From: an uncultured Brachybacterium sp.
GTDB taxonomy: Bacteria > Actinomycetota > Actinomycetes > Actinomycetales > Dermabacteraceae
Length of the DNA stretch: 64,000 nucleotides
Assembly: GCF_947500705.1 (NCBI RefSeq)
Contig: NZ_CANMSY010000003.1
Span: forward strand, 248,001 to 312,000
Direction of reading: 5' to 3'
Below, in pieces: positions 52,341-60,819 of this stretch; position 1 is the stretch's first letter, and each line of letters begins with the position of its first letter. Below the pieces are notes generated by a model. The model saw only the letters and a program-made list of their open reading frames with translations, did no database searches and was not told the origin of the DNA. The position numbers and the translations under genes were made by a program.

Positions 52341-52442
52341 TGACCGAGCCCGCTGTGCGGAGGCGGGATTCTGAGTGCCGCAGGCGCCTGAACGTCTCCG
52401 TGGCCCGGAATCTGCCGGGGAGCGCGCCGCCGGGGACGACGA

Positions 52443-52479
52443 AGGGCCCTCGGGAGCTCCGTGGAGTTCCGAGGGCCCT
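52443..52479 (-). terminator. Stem-loop downstream of the FAH gene
   Basis: AGGGCCCTCGG (52443-52453) and CCGAGGGCCCT (52469-52479) pair perfectly, and the inner part GAGCTCC/GGAGTTC nearly so. It is about 100 bp past the FAH stop on the minus strand. Probable transcription end for the leftward genes. Confidence 0.7.
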
Positions 52480-52579
52480 GTTCACGCGCAGCCGACCGTG
52501 GACGGTCGATCGCGCGGCACTCGCCTGTGCGCGACCGGTCGTGGGCGGCCTCGTGCACCGCCCCTGCGCGGCCTGCCGG

Positions 52580-53431
52580 TCAGCGGCGCTGGACGAAGAC
52601 CTGGCGCTGCTCCCCGAGCCCTTCGATCCCGAGCTCCACCACGTCGCCGTCGCCGAGGTAGGGGAACCGGCCCGAGAGGGCCACGCCCTGCGGGGTGCCG
52701 GTGTTGATGAGGTCACCGGGCGAGAGCACCATGTACTGGGAGAGGTGGTGCACGAGCTGGGCGACCGAGAAGATCATGTCCGCCGTGGTGGAGTCCTGGC
52801 GCGACTCCCCGTTCACCTGCGACCACAGGCGCAGCGCCTGCGGGTCGACGTCGGCGGCGGGGACCAGCGCCGGGCCCACGGGGTTGAAGTTCTCAGCGCA
52901 CTTCCCCTTGGACCACTGGCCACCGGACTCGGCGAGCTGGAAGTCGCGCTCGGAGACGTCATGGCTGGTGACGTAGCCGGCGATGACGTCCAGCGCCTCC
53001 TGCTCGTCCTTGAGGTACGAGGCGCGCCGACCGATCACCACGCCGAGCTCGACCTCCCAGTCGACCTTGGTGGCGTGCGGCGGGATCGGGACCTCGTCGT
53101 GCGGGCCCACGACGGTGTTGGGGTGCTTGAAGAACACGATGGGCGTGGTGGGCGGCTCGGCGCCGGACTCCGCGGCGTGCTCGGCGTAGTTCTGGCCGAT
53201 GCAGATCACGGCCTCGGGGCGCGCGATCGGGGCGCCGACGCGCTCTCCCTCCGCGCCCTCCCACACCGGGAGCTCTCCCGCCGCGAGCGCCGCGGCGGCC
53301 TTCTCGATGCCGCCGTCGGCGAGGAACGCCCCGGTGAGGTCCTCGGTGAGGGAGTCGAGGCGGTAGGTGACGCCGTCGCTGACGAGCGCGGGCTTCTCCT
53401 GGCCGAGGGGGCCGAGTCGTCGCAGTTCCAT
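52580..53431 (-). CDS. FAH-family hydrolase, probable 2,4-diketo-3-deoxy-L-fuconate hydrolase
   Basis: A 283-residue fumarylacetoacetate-hydrolase-fold enzyme. The metal-site residues are visible in CIGQNYAEHAAE, VDWEVELGVVIGR (two Glu) and SHDVSERDFQ (Asp); TGTPQGVALS is the C-terminal signature. In the non-phosphorylative L-fucose route this family splits 2,4-diketo-3-deoxy-L-fuconate into pyruvate and lactate. A perfect ACATCCGATGT box 113 bp upstream and the other fucose genes nearby support this. FAH proteins have many substrates, so the exact reaction is inferred. Confidence 0.87.
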   Translation of the reverse strand: MELRRLGPLGQEKPALVSDGVTYRLDSLTEDLTGAFLADGGIEKAAAALAAGELPVWEGAEGERVGAPIARPEAVICIGQNYAEHAAESGAEPPTTPIVFFKHPNTVVGPHDEVPIPPHATKVDWEVELGVVIGRRASYLKDEQEALDVIAGYVTSHDVSERDFQLAESGGQWSKGKCAENFNPVGPALVPAADVDPQALRLWSQVNGESRQDSTTADMIFSVAQLVHHLSQYMVLSPGDLINTGTPQGVALSGRFPYLGDGDVVELGIEGLGEQRQVFVQRR

Positions 53432-53543
53432 GGTTCTCCTTCGAAGTGGTGGTGACGTGGACGGGACGGCGGTCGCCGCCCAGGTCCGGTGGGGTCCACT
53501 GTGCCAGGCGGGGCGGACACGCCGCCGACCCGCCCGAGCCCTG

Positions 53544-53554
53544 ATACATCCGAT
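53544..53554. promoter_or_regulatory. Perfect operator-like palindrome ACATCCGATGT
   Basis: An exact odd palindrome (ACATC-C-GATGT) in the gap between the rhamnonate-dehydratase-like gene and the FAH gene, upstream of the latter. It is one of two exact copies of the fucose-regulon box in the window. Confidence 0.65.
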
Positions 53555-53578
53555 GTCTGGGCGGGCGGGCGCTGCGCG

Positions 53579-54763
53579 TCAGTGGGTGTGGGGACGGTGG
53601 ACCGGGATCTCGGGGTTGAACTCGACGCCGAACCCCGGGGTCTCCGGGACCCGGATCCGCCCGTTCTCCGGAACCGGCTCCCCCAGCAGCATCGGCGAGA
53701 ACATCGGGACGATCTCCTCAGCGGTGGGGTGCATCATGAGGAACTCGCTGAACGGGTTGTTCGTGCGGGTGATGACGAAGTGGTACGAGTACACCGAGGA
53801 GCCGTGCGGGACCACCATCGCCCCGTGGGCGTCGGCGAGCGCGGAGATCTTCAGCAGCTCGGTGATGCCTCCGCACCAGCCGACGTCGGGCTGGATGATG
53901 TCGGCGCAGCCCATCTCGAGCAGCTGGCGGAAGCCCCAGCGGGTGGCCTCGTGCTCGCCGGTCGTGATGAGCATGCCCTTCGGCGCGTTCCTCCGCAGCT
54001 GCTGGTACCCCCAGTAGTCGTCGGGGATGAGCGCCTCCTCGAGCCAGCGCAGCCCGTGCTCGTGCGCGCGGTGGGCGAGACGCGTGGCGTAGTCGAGGTC
54101 CAGCGACATCCAGCAGTCGTACATGAGCCAGAAGTCGTCGCCCACCTTCTCTCGCATGTCGGCGAGCAGGGCGAGGTTCTTCTCCATCCCCTCCTCGCCC
54201 TCGGCGGGACCGTGGTGCAGCGGCATCTTCCCGCCGATGAAGCCGAGCTGCTTCGCGACGTCGGGGCGCGCCCCGGTCGCGTACATCGTCAGCTCGTCCC
54301 GGACGGGACCGCCGAGGAGGGCGTACACGGGCTCCTGGCGCAGGCGCCCCAGCAGGTCGTACAGGGCGAGGTCGACGGCGCTGATCGTGTTCAGCACGAT
54401 GCCGCGCCGGCCGTAGAACAGGGTGGAGCGGTACATCTGGTCCCAGATCCGCTCGATGTCGGTGACCTTCGCGCCCTCGAGGAAGCGCGCCAGGTGCTTC
54501 TCGACGATCCAGGCGCCGATCTCACCGCCGGTGGAGACCGCGAAGCCCACGGTCCCGTCGTCGGCCTCGATCTCGACCATCAGCGTTCCCAGCACGTTGA
54601 TCCCGAACGACTGCCGGGAGTCGGCGTAGCCCGGGTACCCGGACATGGGGGTCGCGATGTGGTCGTCGATCCAGTGATCGGCGCCCTGGTCGTGGTAGTC
54701 GGCGCCGCCGCCGGTGACGGTGAAGGCGCGGACATGGGCGATCGTCCGCTGACGGGCGCTCAT
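53579..54763 (-). CDS. L-rhamnonate dehydratase-like enolase-superfamily enzyme
   Basis: A 394-residue acid-sugar dehydratase. The N-terminal stretch [20 protein letters not shown] is characteristic of L-rhamnonate dehydratases. Catalytic and metal residues appear in [13 protein letters not shown] (Asp), [14 protein letters not shown] (Glu), [12 protein letters not shown] (Glu) and [12 protein letters not shown] (His). It gives 2-keto-3-deoxy-L-rhamnonate. Since L-fucose and L-rhamnose acids converge on similar diketo intermediates, it may share the downstream FAH and SDR. ATG 54763 follows GGAGG and overlaps the alcohol dehydrogenase stop (ATGA). Confidence 0.92.
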   Translation of the reverse strand: MSARQRTIAHVRAFTVTGGGADYHDQGADHWIDDHIATPMSGYPGYADSRQSFGINVLGTLMVEIEADDGTVGFAVSTGGEIGAWIVEKHLARFLEGAKVTDIERIWDQMYRSTLFYGRRGIVLNTISAVDLALYDLLGRLRQEPVYALLGGPVRDELTMYATGARPDVAKQLGFIGGKMPLHHGPAEGEEGMEKNLALLADMREKVGDDFWLMYDCWMSLDLDYATRLAHRAHEHGLRWLEEALIPDDYWGYQQLRRNAPKGMLITTGEHEATRWGFRQLLEMGCADIIQPDVGWCGGITELLKISALADAHGAMVVPHGSSVYSYHFVITRTNNPFSEFLMMHPTAEEIVPMFSPMLLGEPVPENGRIRVPETPGFGVEFNPEIPVHRPHTH

Positions 54764-55806
54764 GCGGGGACCTCCTCCTCGTCGAAGCTGACCAGGATCT
54801 TGCCGGCGGGGCCGCGGCCGGTGGCCAGCGCGGTGAAGGCCTCCTGCGCCCCGGCGGGGCCGACGACCCTGCTGACCAGGGTGGCCGCCTGCTCGACATG
54901 CCCGCCGATCCAGGCGGTGGCGTCGGCGAAGTCCTGCGCGGAGTAGGTGAAGGAGCCGATCACGGTGCGCTCCTCGGTGCTGATCGCGAAGGCGGGCAGC
55001 TCGAGGCGGGGCGAGCCCATCCCGACCAGCACCACGCGCCCCCCGAGCCGGGTCGCGGCGAGCGCGTCCGCCATGGTCGGCGAGAGGCCGACGGCGTCGA
55101 TCGCGAGGTCCGCCGGTCCGCCGAGCGCCTCGAGGACCTGCTCCGCGAGCGGCCCCTCGGAGGGGTCGAGCACGGTGACGCCGAGGGCGGCGACGAGCTC
55201 CCGGCGCTGGGGATCCGGTTCGGACAGCGCGATCTCGGACAGGCCGAGCCGCTGCAGGGCGAGCACGAGGCTCTGCCCGATCGGGCCGCCGCCCACGACC
55301 AGCGCCCGCTCCTCCGGAAGGGGATGGGCGAGGCCGGCGGCGTGGACGGCGACCGCGAGCGGCTCGATGAGAGCGCCCAGGTGGAGCGGCATGGCCGGGT
55401 CCAGCAGCAGCACGTTGCGCGCCGGGACCACGACGTAGTCGGCGAAGGAGGCCTGGAGGTGCTGGGCGACCCCGATCACCTGCTTGCCCGGGGCGTGGTG
55501 CTCGCGGCCGCGGTACTCCTCGACCAGCGCATCGGGCACGACGACGGGGTTGAAGGTGGCCGGCGCCCCGAGGGGCAGCGTGGCGGGGTCGACGCCCTCT
55601 CCGAGCCCGGCGATGGTGCCGGAGGATTCGTGCCCCATGATCTGCCCTGGGACCCGGCGGCCGTTCTCGCCGGTGAAGCCGTGGAAGTCGGAGCCGCAGA
55701 TGCCGGTGGCGCTGATCCGCAGCAGCACCTCGCCGGGGCCGGGGTCGGGGCGCTCGACCTCGACGAGGTCGAGCTGGTGGAAGTCGGTGAGGACGAGTGC
55801 TCGCAC
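54760..55806 (-). CDS. Zinc-dependent alcohol dehydrogenase (MDR family)
   Basis: A 348-residue medium-chain dehydrogenase. It shows the catalytic-zinc motif [25 protein letters not shown], the Glu in [13 protein letters not shown] and the Rossmann [15 protein letters not shown]. The structural-zinc Cys cluster usual in sorbitol/threonine dehydrogenases is absent: the region near residues 85-115 has no Cys. It oxidises a sugar, polyol or acid upstream of the rhamnonate dehydratase encoded next; the substrate is unknown. The GTG at 55806 follows GGAG. Two operator-like boxes lie upstream. Confidence 0.88.
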   Translation of the reverse strand: MRALVLTDFHQLDLVEVERPDPGPGEVLLRISATGICGSDFHGFTGENGRRVPGQIMGHESSGTIAGLGEGVDPATLPLGAPATFNPVVVPDALVEEYRGREHHAPGKQVIGVAQHLQASFADYVVVPARNVLLLDPAMPLHLGALIEPLAVAVHAAGLAHPLPEERALVVGGGPIGQSLVLALQRLGLSEIALSEPDPQRRELVAALGVTVLDPSEGPLAEQVLEALGGPADLAIDAVGLSPTMADALAATRLGGRVVLVGMGSPRLELPAFAISTEERTVIGSFTYSAQDFADATAWIGGHVEQAATLVSRVVGPAGAQEAFTALATGRGPAGKILVSFDEEEVPA

Positions 55807-55875
55807 GAGGGCTCCTGCGCGGTCGGGGTGGGTCCCGACGGGGCGAGGGCGGCGATGCGCCTGCCCGGTGACGGG

Positions 55876-55903
55876 ACGTCGGATGATCGAGACATCGGAT
55901 GTC
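55876..55903. promoter_or_regulatory. Paired operator-like boxes upstream of the alcohol dehydrogenase gene
   Basis: A 13-bp perfect palindrome GACATCGGATGTC (55891-55903) with a weaker copy, ACGTCGGATGA (55876-55886), 16 bp away. They lie 70-97 bp upstream of the dehydrogenase start and are the best-conserved fucose-regulon boxes in the window. Confidence 0.65.
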
Positions 55904-56183
55904 CGAGGGTGCGTCGTTGTCACGACACGGACGTCGGGCTCGTGCGGACGACGCTATCAGCGTCCTGCCCGCTCCCGCCGTCCGCCGTGATCCGCGTTCC
56001 GAGAAGCCCGTATCCGAATCCCGGAACTTCACGGGAAGGCGCTGTGACCTGGCGTTATCGGCGCTGGCGTGAGGTCCGGGAGCGACGTCGCACCCTTCGG
56101 ATCGGCAGCGCCGGTCGGCCCGGCCGGACCCCACACATTTCCCATATCCTGTACGGAAGACGACTCGACGAGGAGAAGACCCT

Positions 56184-56945
56184 ATGACTGCACCTGCTGA
56201 TTCCGAATTCGCTGGCCTCAAGGCCCTGGTCACCGGAGGCGGTGCCGGCATCGGCGCCGCCACGATCCGTGCCCTCCAGGCACGCGGGGCGAGGACCGCC
56301 GCCCTGGACCTCGATCCCTCGGGCGCTCCCGACGGCGCCGTGCAGATCCAAGTCGACGTCACCGACTCCGCCGCGGTGAAGGCCGCGGTGGACCGCGCCG
56401 CCGAGGAGCTCGGCGGGATCGACATCGTCATCAACAACGCCGGCATCGGCGCACAGGGCGAGGTCGACGCCAACGACGACGCCGAGTGGGCGCGGGTCCT
56501 GGACGTCAACGTCGTCTCGGTCGCGCGCGTGACCACCGCCGCGCTCCCCCACCTGCGTCGTTCCGAGGCCGCCGCCGTGGTCAACACCGCCTCGATCGCG
56601 TCCATGCTGGGGCTGCCGGATCGCGTCCTCTACTCCGCCTCGAAGGGTGCCGTGCAGTCGATGACCCTCGCGATGGCGGCGGACTGGGTCGCCGAGGGGA
56701 TCCGGGTGAACGCGGTGGTCCCGGGCACCGCGAACACCCCGTGGATCGGGCGCCTGCTCGAGAAGGCCGACGACCCCGACGCCGAGCGCGCCGCGCTGAA
56801 CGCCCGCCAGCCGCACGGCCGCCTGGTGGAGCCCGAGGAGGTCGCCGAGGCGCACTGCTACCTCGCCTCCCCGCGCAACCGCTCCACGACCGGGGTGCTG
56901 CTGCCGATCGACGGCGGGATGACGAGCCTGCGCACGCGCAGCTGA
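56184..56945 (+). CDS. Short-chain dehydrogenase, probable 2-keto-3-deoxy-L-fuconate dehydrogenase
   Basis: A 253-residue NAD-dependent SDR. It has the cofactor motif [21 protein letters not shown], the catalytic Ser in NTASIASM and the YSASK motif. The segment [21 protein letters not shown], then [11 protein letters not shown], is in my recollection close to KDF dehydrogenases of the fucose pathway, which oxidise 2-keto-3-deoxy-L-fuconate to the 2,4-diketo acid used by the FAH enzyme. GAGGAG precedes ATG 56184. An ATCCTGTACGGA sequence (56146-56157) lies upstream. A strong terminator follows. Confidence 0.85.
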   Translation: MTAPADSEFAGLKALVTGGGAGIGAATIRALQARGARTAALDLDPSGAPDGAVQIQVDVTDSAAVKAAVDRAAEELGGIDIVINNAGIGAQGEVDANDDAEWARVLDVNVVSVARVTTAALPHLRRSEAAAVVNTASIASMLGLPDRVLYSASKGAVQSMTLAMAADWVAEGIRVNAVVPGTANTPWIGRLLEKADDPDAERAALNARQPHGRLVEPEEVAEAHCYLASPRNRSTTGVLLPIDGGMTSLRTRS

Positions 56946-56992
56946 CCCGCGGGCTCCGCCCCGCGCACAGGACGACGCACGACGCACGAGAA

Positions 56993-57036
56993 CACGGCGC
57001 CCCCGTCGGAGAGGATCCTCCGGCGGGGGCGCCGTG
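56993..57036. terminator. Strong stem-loop terminator, convergent
   Basis: CACGGCGCCCCCG (56993-57005) pairs exactly with 57024-57036, and CGGAG/CTCCG inside extends the stem. It lies between the SDR gene and the convergent transporter operon and could terminate both. Confidence 0.85.
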
Positions 57037-57157
57037 CTGTGCCGTTCTCATCGCGTCGAGTGCGCCGCGCCGTTCCGTTCCCCCGATCCCGTGCCCTGGT
57101 GGGCGTCATCGGGGGAATGGGTGGGCATGTCGTGCCGCGCGGGCACCGTCGCCCCGG

Positions 57158-58708
57158 TCAGTGACCGGTGCCGACGTCCACCGAGTCCTGTGCGGACCGG
57201 AGGGCCGTGGCACGCTCTGCACGCCGCCCGAGCCAGCTCATGAGCGGCGACGCCGCGATCGCGAGGAACACCAGGACGATGAGGACCGCGCTGATCGGAC
57301 GGGTGAAGAACTGGGTCAGGTCCCAGTTCGTCTTGATCACGGACTGCATGAAGTTGGCCTCGACGATCGGGCCGAGCACGATGCCCAGCACCACCGGTGC
57401 CAGTGGGATGCCGCCCTTCTCGAAGAGGTAGCCGAGCAGGCCGAACACGACCATCAGCCCCACCTCGAGGTAGCCGTTGTTGATGGCGAACGCCCCGCAG
57501 ATCGAGATCGCCACGATCAGCCCCATCAGCACGGTGCGGGGGATCCGCAGCACGAACCCGGAGGCCCGGATCAGGAGGAACCCGAGAGGCAGCAGCATCA
57601 GGTTCGCGATGATGAAGAGGAGATAGATCGAGTACAGCGTGTCTGTCTGGTAGAGGAACAGGTCGGGACCGGGGGTGATGCCCTTGACCAGCAGCACGCC
57701 GACCAGGATCGCGGTGATGGTGTCGCCGGGGATGCCGAAGGCCAGGGTCGGCACGTACGCCGAGGCGACGCCCGCATTGTTGGCGCTCGAGGCCCCCGCG
57801 ATCGCCTCGAGCCGCTTGTCGTCGGCCGTGTCCCCGGGCCTCTTCCGGCTGGTCGAGCGGGTGAAGGCGTAGGAGATCCACGCGGCGATGTCGGCGCCGG
57901 CGCCGGGCAGTGCACCGACCACGCCGCCGATCGTGGAGCCCGAGGCGACTCGTCCCTTGTGCCGGAAGATCGCCGCGAGCGTGGAGCGCATCGCGCCCTG
58001 CCCTTCGATCTTCGGGATCGGCAGGGACTCGCCCTTGCGGGAGGTGACCGCGCGCAGCACCTCGGACAGACCGAACAGGCCGATCATGGCCGCGATGAAG
58101 TCGACTCCGCGGTAGAGCTCCTCGTTGCCGAAGGTGAACCTGGGGTGGCCGAGCGTCACGTCGAGGCCGACAGTCGAGACCAGCAGCCCGGTCATGAGCG
58201 CGATGGCCCCCTTGAGCTGGGCCCCCTTCGAGACGATGACCGCCGCCGTCAGACCCAGCACGGCCACCCAGAAGTACTCGAAGCTGGTGAACCGCAGAGC
58301 GAACTCGCCGAGGATCGGGGAGACGAAGATCAGCACCACGGAGCCGAACAGCCCGCCGAGCACGGAGGAGACCAGCGAGACCCCGAGCCCGAGGGCTCCC
58401 TTGCCGTTGCGGGTCAGGGCGTAGGCGTCCTCGGTGTAGGCGGCCGAGGACGGAGTCCCGGGGATGCGCAGCAGGGCGCTGGGGATGTCGCCGGCGAAGA
58501 TCGCCATCGCGGACATGGTGATGATCGCGGCGATGGCCGGTACCGGGTCCAGGAAGAAGGTGAACGGTACCAGCAGAGCGGCGGCAAGGGTCGCCGTCAT
58601 GCCCGGCAGCGAGCCGATGACCAGGCCGAACAGTCCGGCAAGGACCACGACGAGCATCGTCATCGGGTCGGCGATGAGCTCCAGGGCGCCGGAGAAGTTT
58701 TCGATCAT
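57158..58708 (-). CDS. tctA: Tripartite tricarboxylate transporter, large permease (TctA)
   Basis: A 516-residue membrane protein with about eleven or twelve hydrophobic segments. TctA-family signatures are LFGLVIGSLPGMTATLAAALLVP near the N-terminus and the repeat-like VVGALPGAGADIAAWISYAF in the middle, followed by GVASAYVPTLAFGIPGDTITAILVG. It forms the main carrier of a tripartite transporter for a carboxylate. Its start lies 1 nt after the TctB stop. The transported acid is unknown; sugar acids or citrate-like acids fit the neighbourhood. Confidence 0.95.
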   Translation of the reverse strand: MIENFSGALELIADPMTMLVVVLAGLFGLVIGSLPGMTATLAAALLVPFTFFLDPVPAIAAIITMSAMAIFAGDIPSALLRIPGTPSSAAYTEDAYALTRNGKGALGLGVSLVSSVLGGLFGSVVLIFVSPILGEFALRFTSFEYFWVAVLGLTAAVIVSKGAQLKGAIALMTGLLVSTVGLDVTLGHPRFTFGNEELYRGVDFIAAMIGLFGLSEVLRAVTSRKGESLPIPKIEGQGAMRSTLAAIFRHKGRVASGSTIGGVVGALPGAGADIAAWISYAFTRSTSRKRPGDTADDKRLEAIAGASSANNAGVASAYVPTLAFGIPGDTITAILVGVLLVKGITPGPDLFLYQTDTLYSIYLLFIIANLMLLPLGFLLIRASGFVLRIPRTVLMGLIVAISICGAFAINNGYLEVGLMVVFGLLGYLFEKGGIPLAPVVLGIVLGPIVEANFMQSVIKTNWDLTQFFTRPISAVLIVLVFLAIAASPLMSWLGRRAERATALRSAQDSVDVGTGH

Positions 58709-58709
58709 G

Positions 58710-59363
58710 TCAGAACCCCTGGATGATGCCGTCGGGCAGCTGGACCATCAGTCCCAGCTCGAACATGGCCCACAGGCCGAATGAGGTGAGCACGCCGGTG
58801 GCGAGCGCGACCCACCATTTCGCTCGGAGGGAGAAGACGATGGCGAACACGACGATCGCCATCGTGAGCGGGAAGCCGAGCGGTTCCGCGGCCAGCACGA
58901 AGAAGACGATGCTGCCCAGCAGCACGGCACCGTTGAGCCAGCGCCGCGGCCCGTCGGACCCGATGTCGGTGTCGAGCACCGACGCCGTCGCCGGGGCGTC
59001 CTCGCTCTCCTCCGAGGGCACGGCGGCCGCGTCGGCGGGGGCGGCCGCCTCCGAGGAGGTGGCCGCCGCGTCGGCCGGTGCGGCGGTGGGTCCGACGGGC
59101 GCACCGATCGCGGCCAGCCGCGCCGCGTGGCTCCGCTCACGACGGGCACCGAGCACGCTGGTGAGGATCAGCAGCCCGCCGAACAGGATGAGCAGTCCTC
59201 CGATCATCATCGGGAACAGCCCCGGTCCGGGGATGCCCTCCCGGATGAACGGCATCGACGCGCCGTACGGGATCACCCCGGCGCCGGCGGCGATGCTGAG
59301 GACGCCGATGAGGACGCTCCCCCGCACCGGGCCGGTCGTCGGGGCGGTCTCGGGCGAGGTCAC
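58710..59363 (-). CDS. tctB: Tripartite tricarboxylate transporter, small permease (TctB)
   Basis: A 217-residue membrane protein with four hydrophobic segments: VLIGVLSIAAGAGVIPYGA, LFPMMIGGLLILFGGLLIL, then NGAVLLGSIVFFVLAAEPLG and WWVALATGVLTSFGLWAMF. The cytoplasmic or periplasmic linker of about 60 residues between segments two and three is unusually rich in Ala and Pro and contains a duplicated SEAAAPADAAA-like stretch. The GTG start overlaps the binding-protein stop (GTGA). Family call from layout and context. Confidence 0.88.
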   Translation of the reverse strand: MTSPETAPTTGPVRGSVLIGVLSIAAGAGVIPYGASMPFIREGIPGPGLFPMMIGGLLILFGGLLILTSVLGARRERSHAARLAAIGAPVGPTAAPADAAATSSEAAAPADAAAVPSEESEDAPATASVLDTDIGSDGPRRWLNGAVLLGSIVFFVLAAEPLGFPLTMAIVVFAIVFSLRAKWWVALATGVLTSFGLWAMFELGLMVQLPDGIIQGF

Positions 59364-60418
59364 TTCGCGAGCCCCGCTTCCTCCATGACCGCACCCTTGG
59401 CCTCGTCGTCCTCTGCCATCAGGGTCTGGAAGTCCTCGGCCCCGCGGTACTTCACGCCGAGGCCGGACTTCGACATGAAGTCGTTGAACTCCTCGGACTC
59501 GGCGATCAGGCCGAGGTGGCACTCGAGCTCCTCGACGATCGTCGCGTCCATGTCCTTGGGTCCGGCGATGCCGCGCCACACCGACATGGAGTAGTCCGAT
59601 CCGGTCTGCGACTCGAGGGTCGGGACGTCGGGGAAGTTCGGGTCGGGCTCGGTGCCCATCACGGCGAGGGCCTTGGCCCGGTCCGACTCGAGCATGGTGG
59701 TGGACTCCCCCAGCGAGTTCGTGGTCATGTCGATGCCGCCGGCGACCATCTCCTGGAGCGCGGGGGCCGCCCCCTCGGAGGGTACGAAGTTCACGGAGTC
59801 CAGGGGGAGATCGTTATCGATCAGCATGCCCAGCAGCGCCAGGTGCCAGATGCCGCCCTGGCCGGTGCCGGAGGACGTCACCTCCCCCGGGTTCTCCTCG
59901 ATGTAGGTGAGGAGGTCCTCGGCGGTCTCCCACTCGGCGTCGGCGGCGACGGTGATCCCGGCGGGATCCTCGTTCATCTGCGAGATGGCGGTGAGGTCCT
60001 CCCCGCTGATGTCGGTCAGGCCCTGGTGATGCATCATCCCGATCTCGACGGTGACCAGACCGACCGTCTGGCCGTCGGGCTCCGCGTCGACGATCGCCTG
60101 ATGACCGACGACGCCCGAGCCGCCGGTGCGGTTGACGACGTTGATGTTGGTGCCGAGCTGGCCGGAGAGCTGGTCGCCGATGAGGCGGGCGACGCCGTCG
60201 GTGCCGCCGCCGGCGGCCCAGGGGACGATGAGCTCGACGGGGCCGCTCGGGTAGTCGGCGTTGATGTCGTTGCAGGCCTGGACGGCATCGCCGTCTGCTC
60301 CGTCGGCACCACCGCCGCCCGCGCCGCCGGAGCAGCCGGCGGCGACGAGCGCGAGGGCTGCGGCGCCGGCGAGGCCGGAGAGCAGGCTGCGGGTACGGGG
60401 GCGAGGGGTGTGCGTCAT
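59360..60418 (-). CDS. tctC: Tripartite tricarboxylate transporter, substrate-binding protein (TctC/Bug type)
   Basis: A 352-residue secreted lipoprotein with lipobox VAAGC (Cys29). The Bug-family core includes VELIVPWAAGGGTDGVARL, NRTGGSGVVGHQAI, GTGQGGIWHLALLG and WRGIAGPKDMD. It binds a carboxylate outside the cell and passes it to TctA/TctB. First gene of the transporter operon; its control region faces the LysR gene and contains two palindromes. Confidence 0.93.
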   Translation of the reverse strand: MTHTPRPRTRSLLSGLAGAAALALVAAGCSGGAGGGGADGADGDAVQACNDINADYPSGPVELIVPWAAGGGTDGVARLIGDQLSGQLGTNINVVNRTGGSGVVGHQAIVDAEPDGQTVGLVTVEIGMMHHQGLTDISGEDLTAISQMNEDPAGITVAADAEWETAEDLLTYIEENPGEVTSSGTGQGGIWHLALLGMLIDNDLPLDSVNFVPSEGAAPALQEMVAGGIDMTTNSLGESTTMLESDRAKALAVMGTEPDPNFPDVPTLESQTGSDYSMSVWRGIAGPKDMDATIVEELECHLGLIAESEEFNDFMSKSGLGVKYRGAEDFQTLMAEDDEAKGAVMEEAGLAK

Positions 60419-60819
60419 GGTGGACTCCACTTCGTCGTGCGGGTCGGGGACGTGCTCGTCGGGAAGGGTCTCCGGGGGGCGGTCCGCGCTCCGATGCGCG
60501 GCGATCCGGGTTCCGGGCCGCCGATCCGGCAGACTCCTCACCGGTGAGGTGCACCGAAAGCTACCAACGGGCTCCGGGCCGCGCACGCCTCCTGCGATCC
60601 GCGATCCTGGAATCCTATATCCGATATTGGTAAGATGCGTCACAACAGGGTGATGGCCAGCGCCGATGCCGTCGGGGCGATCAGCCCCGACACCTGATCG
60701 TGACCCGGCCCCCGGGCGCTGTGCCGTCCGGACGCCGTCCCGTCCGCGGCCGTGCCGTCCGGGCACCGTCCCGCCCTGCCCGACTGCATCCCGCTCGCCC
60801 CGACCCCAGGAGGACCGCT
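60419..60819. promoter_or_regulatory. Divergent tctC/LysR control region
   Basis: 401 bp. It contains the perfect 14-bp palindrome CCTCACCGGTGAGG (60536-60549) and CCTATATCCGATATTGG (60614-60630), a 17-bp palindrome with one mismatched pair. Nearer the LysR gene are imperfect direct repeats of GCCGTCCGG/CGCCGTCCCG (60721-60776). LysR proteins usually bind such divergent regions; the GC-poor 60611-60640 stretch is the best promoter candidate. Confidence 0.55.

Larger units (their letters stand above)
52145..52579. other. Intergenic region with three strong inverted repeats
   Basis: 435 bp between the small membrane protein gene and the convergent FAH gene. It holds three separate hairpins (52171-52209, 52277-52340, 52443-52479, listed individually) and no recognisable gene. 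Confidence 0.8.
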
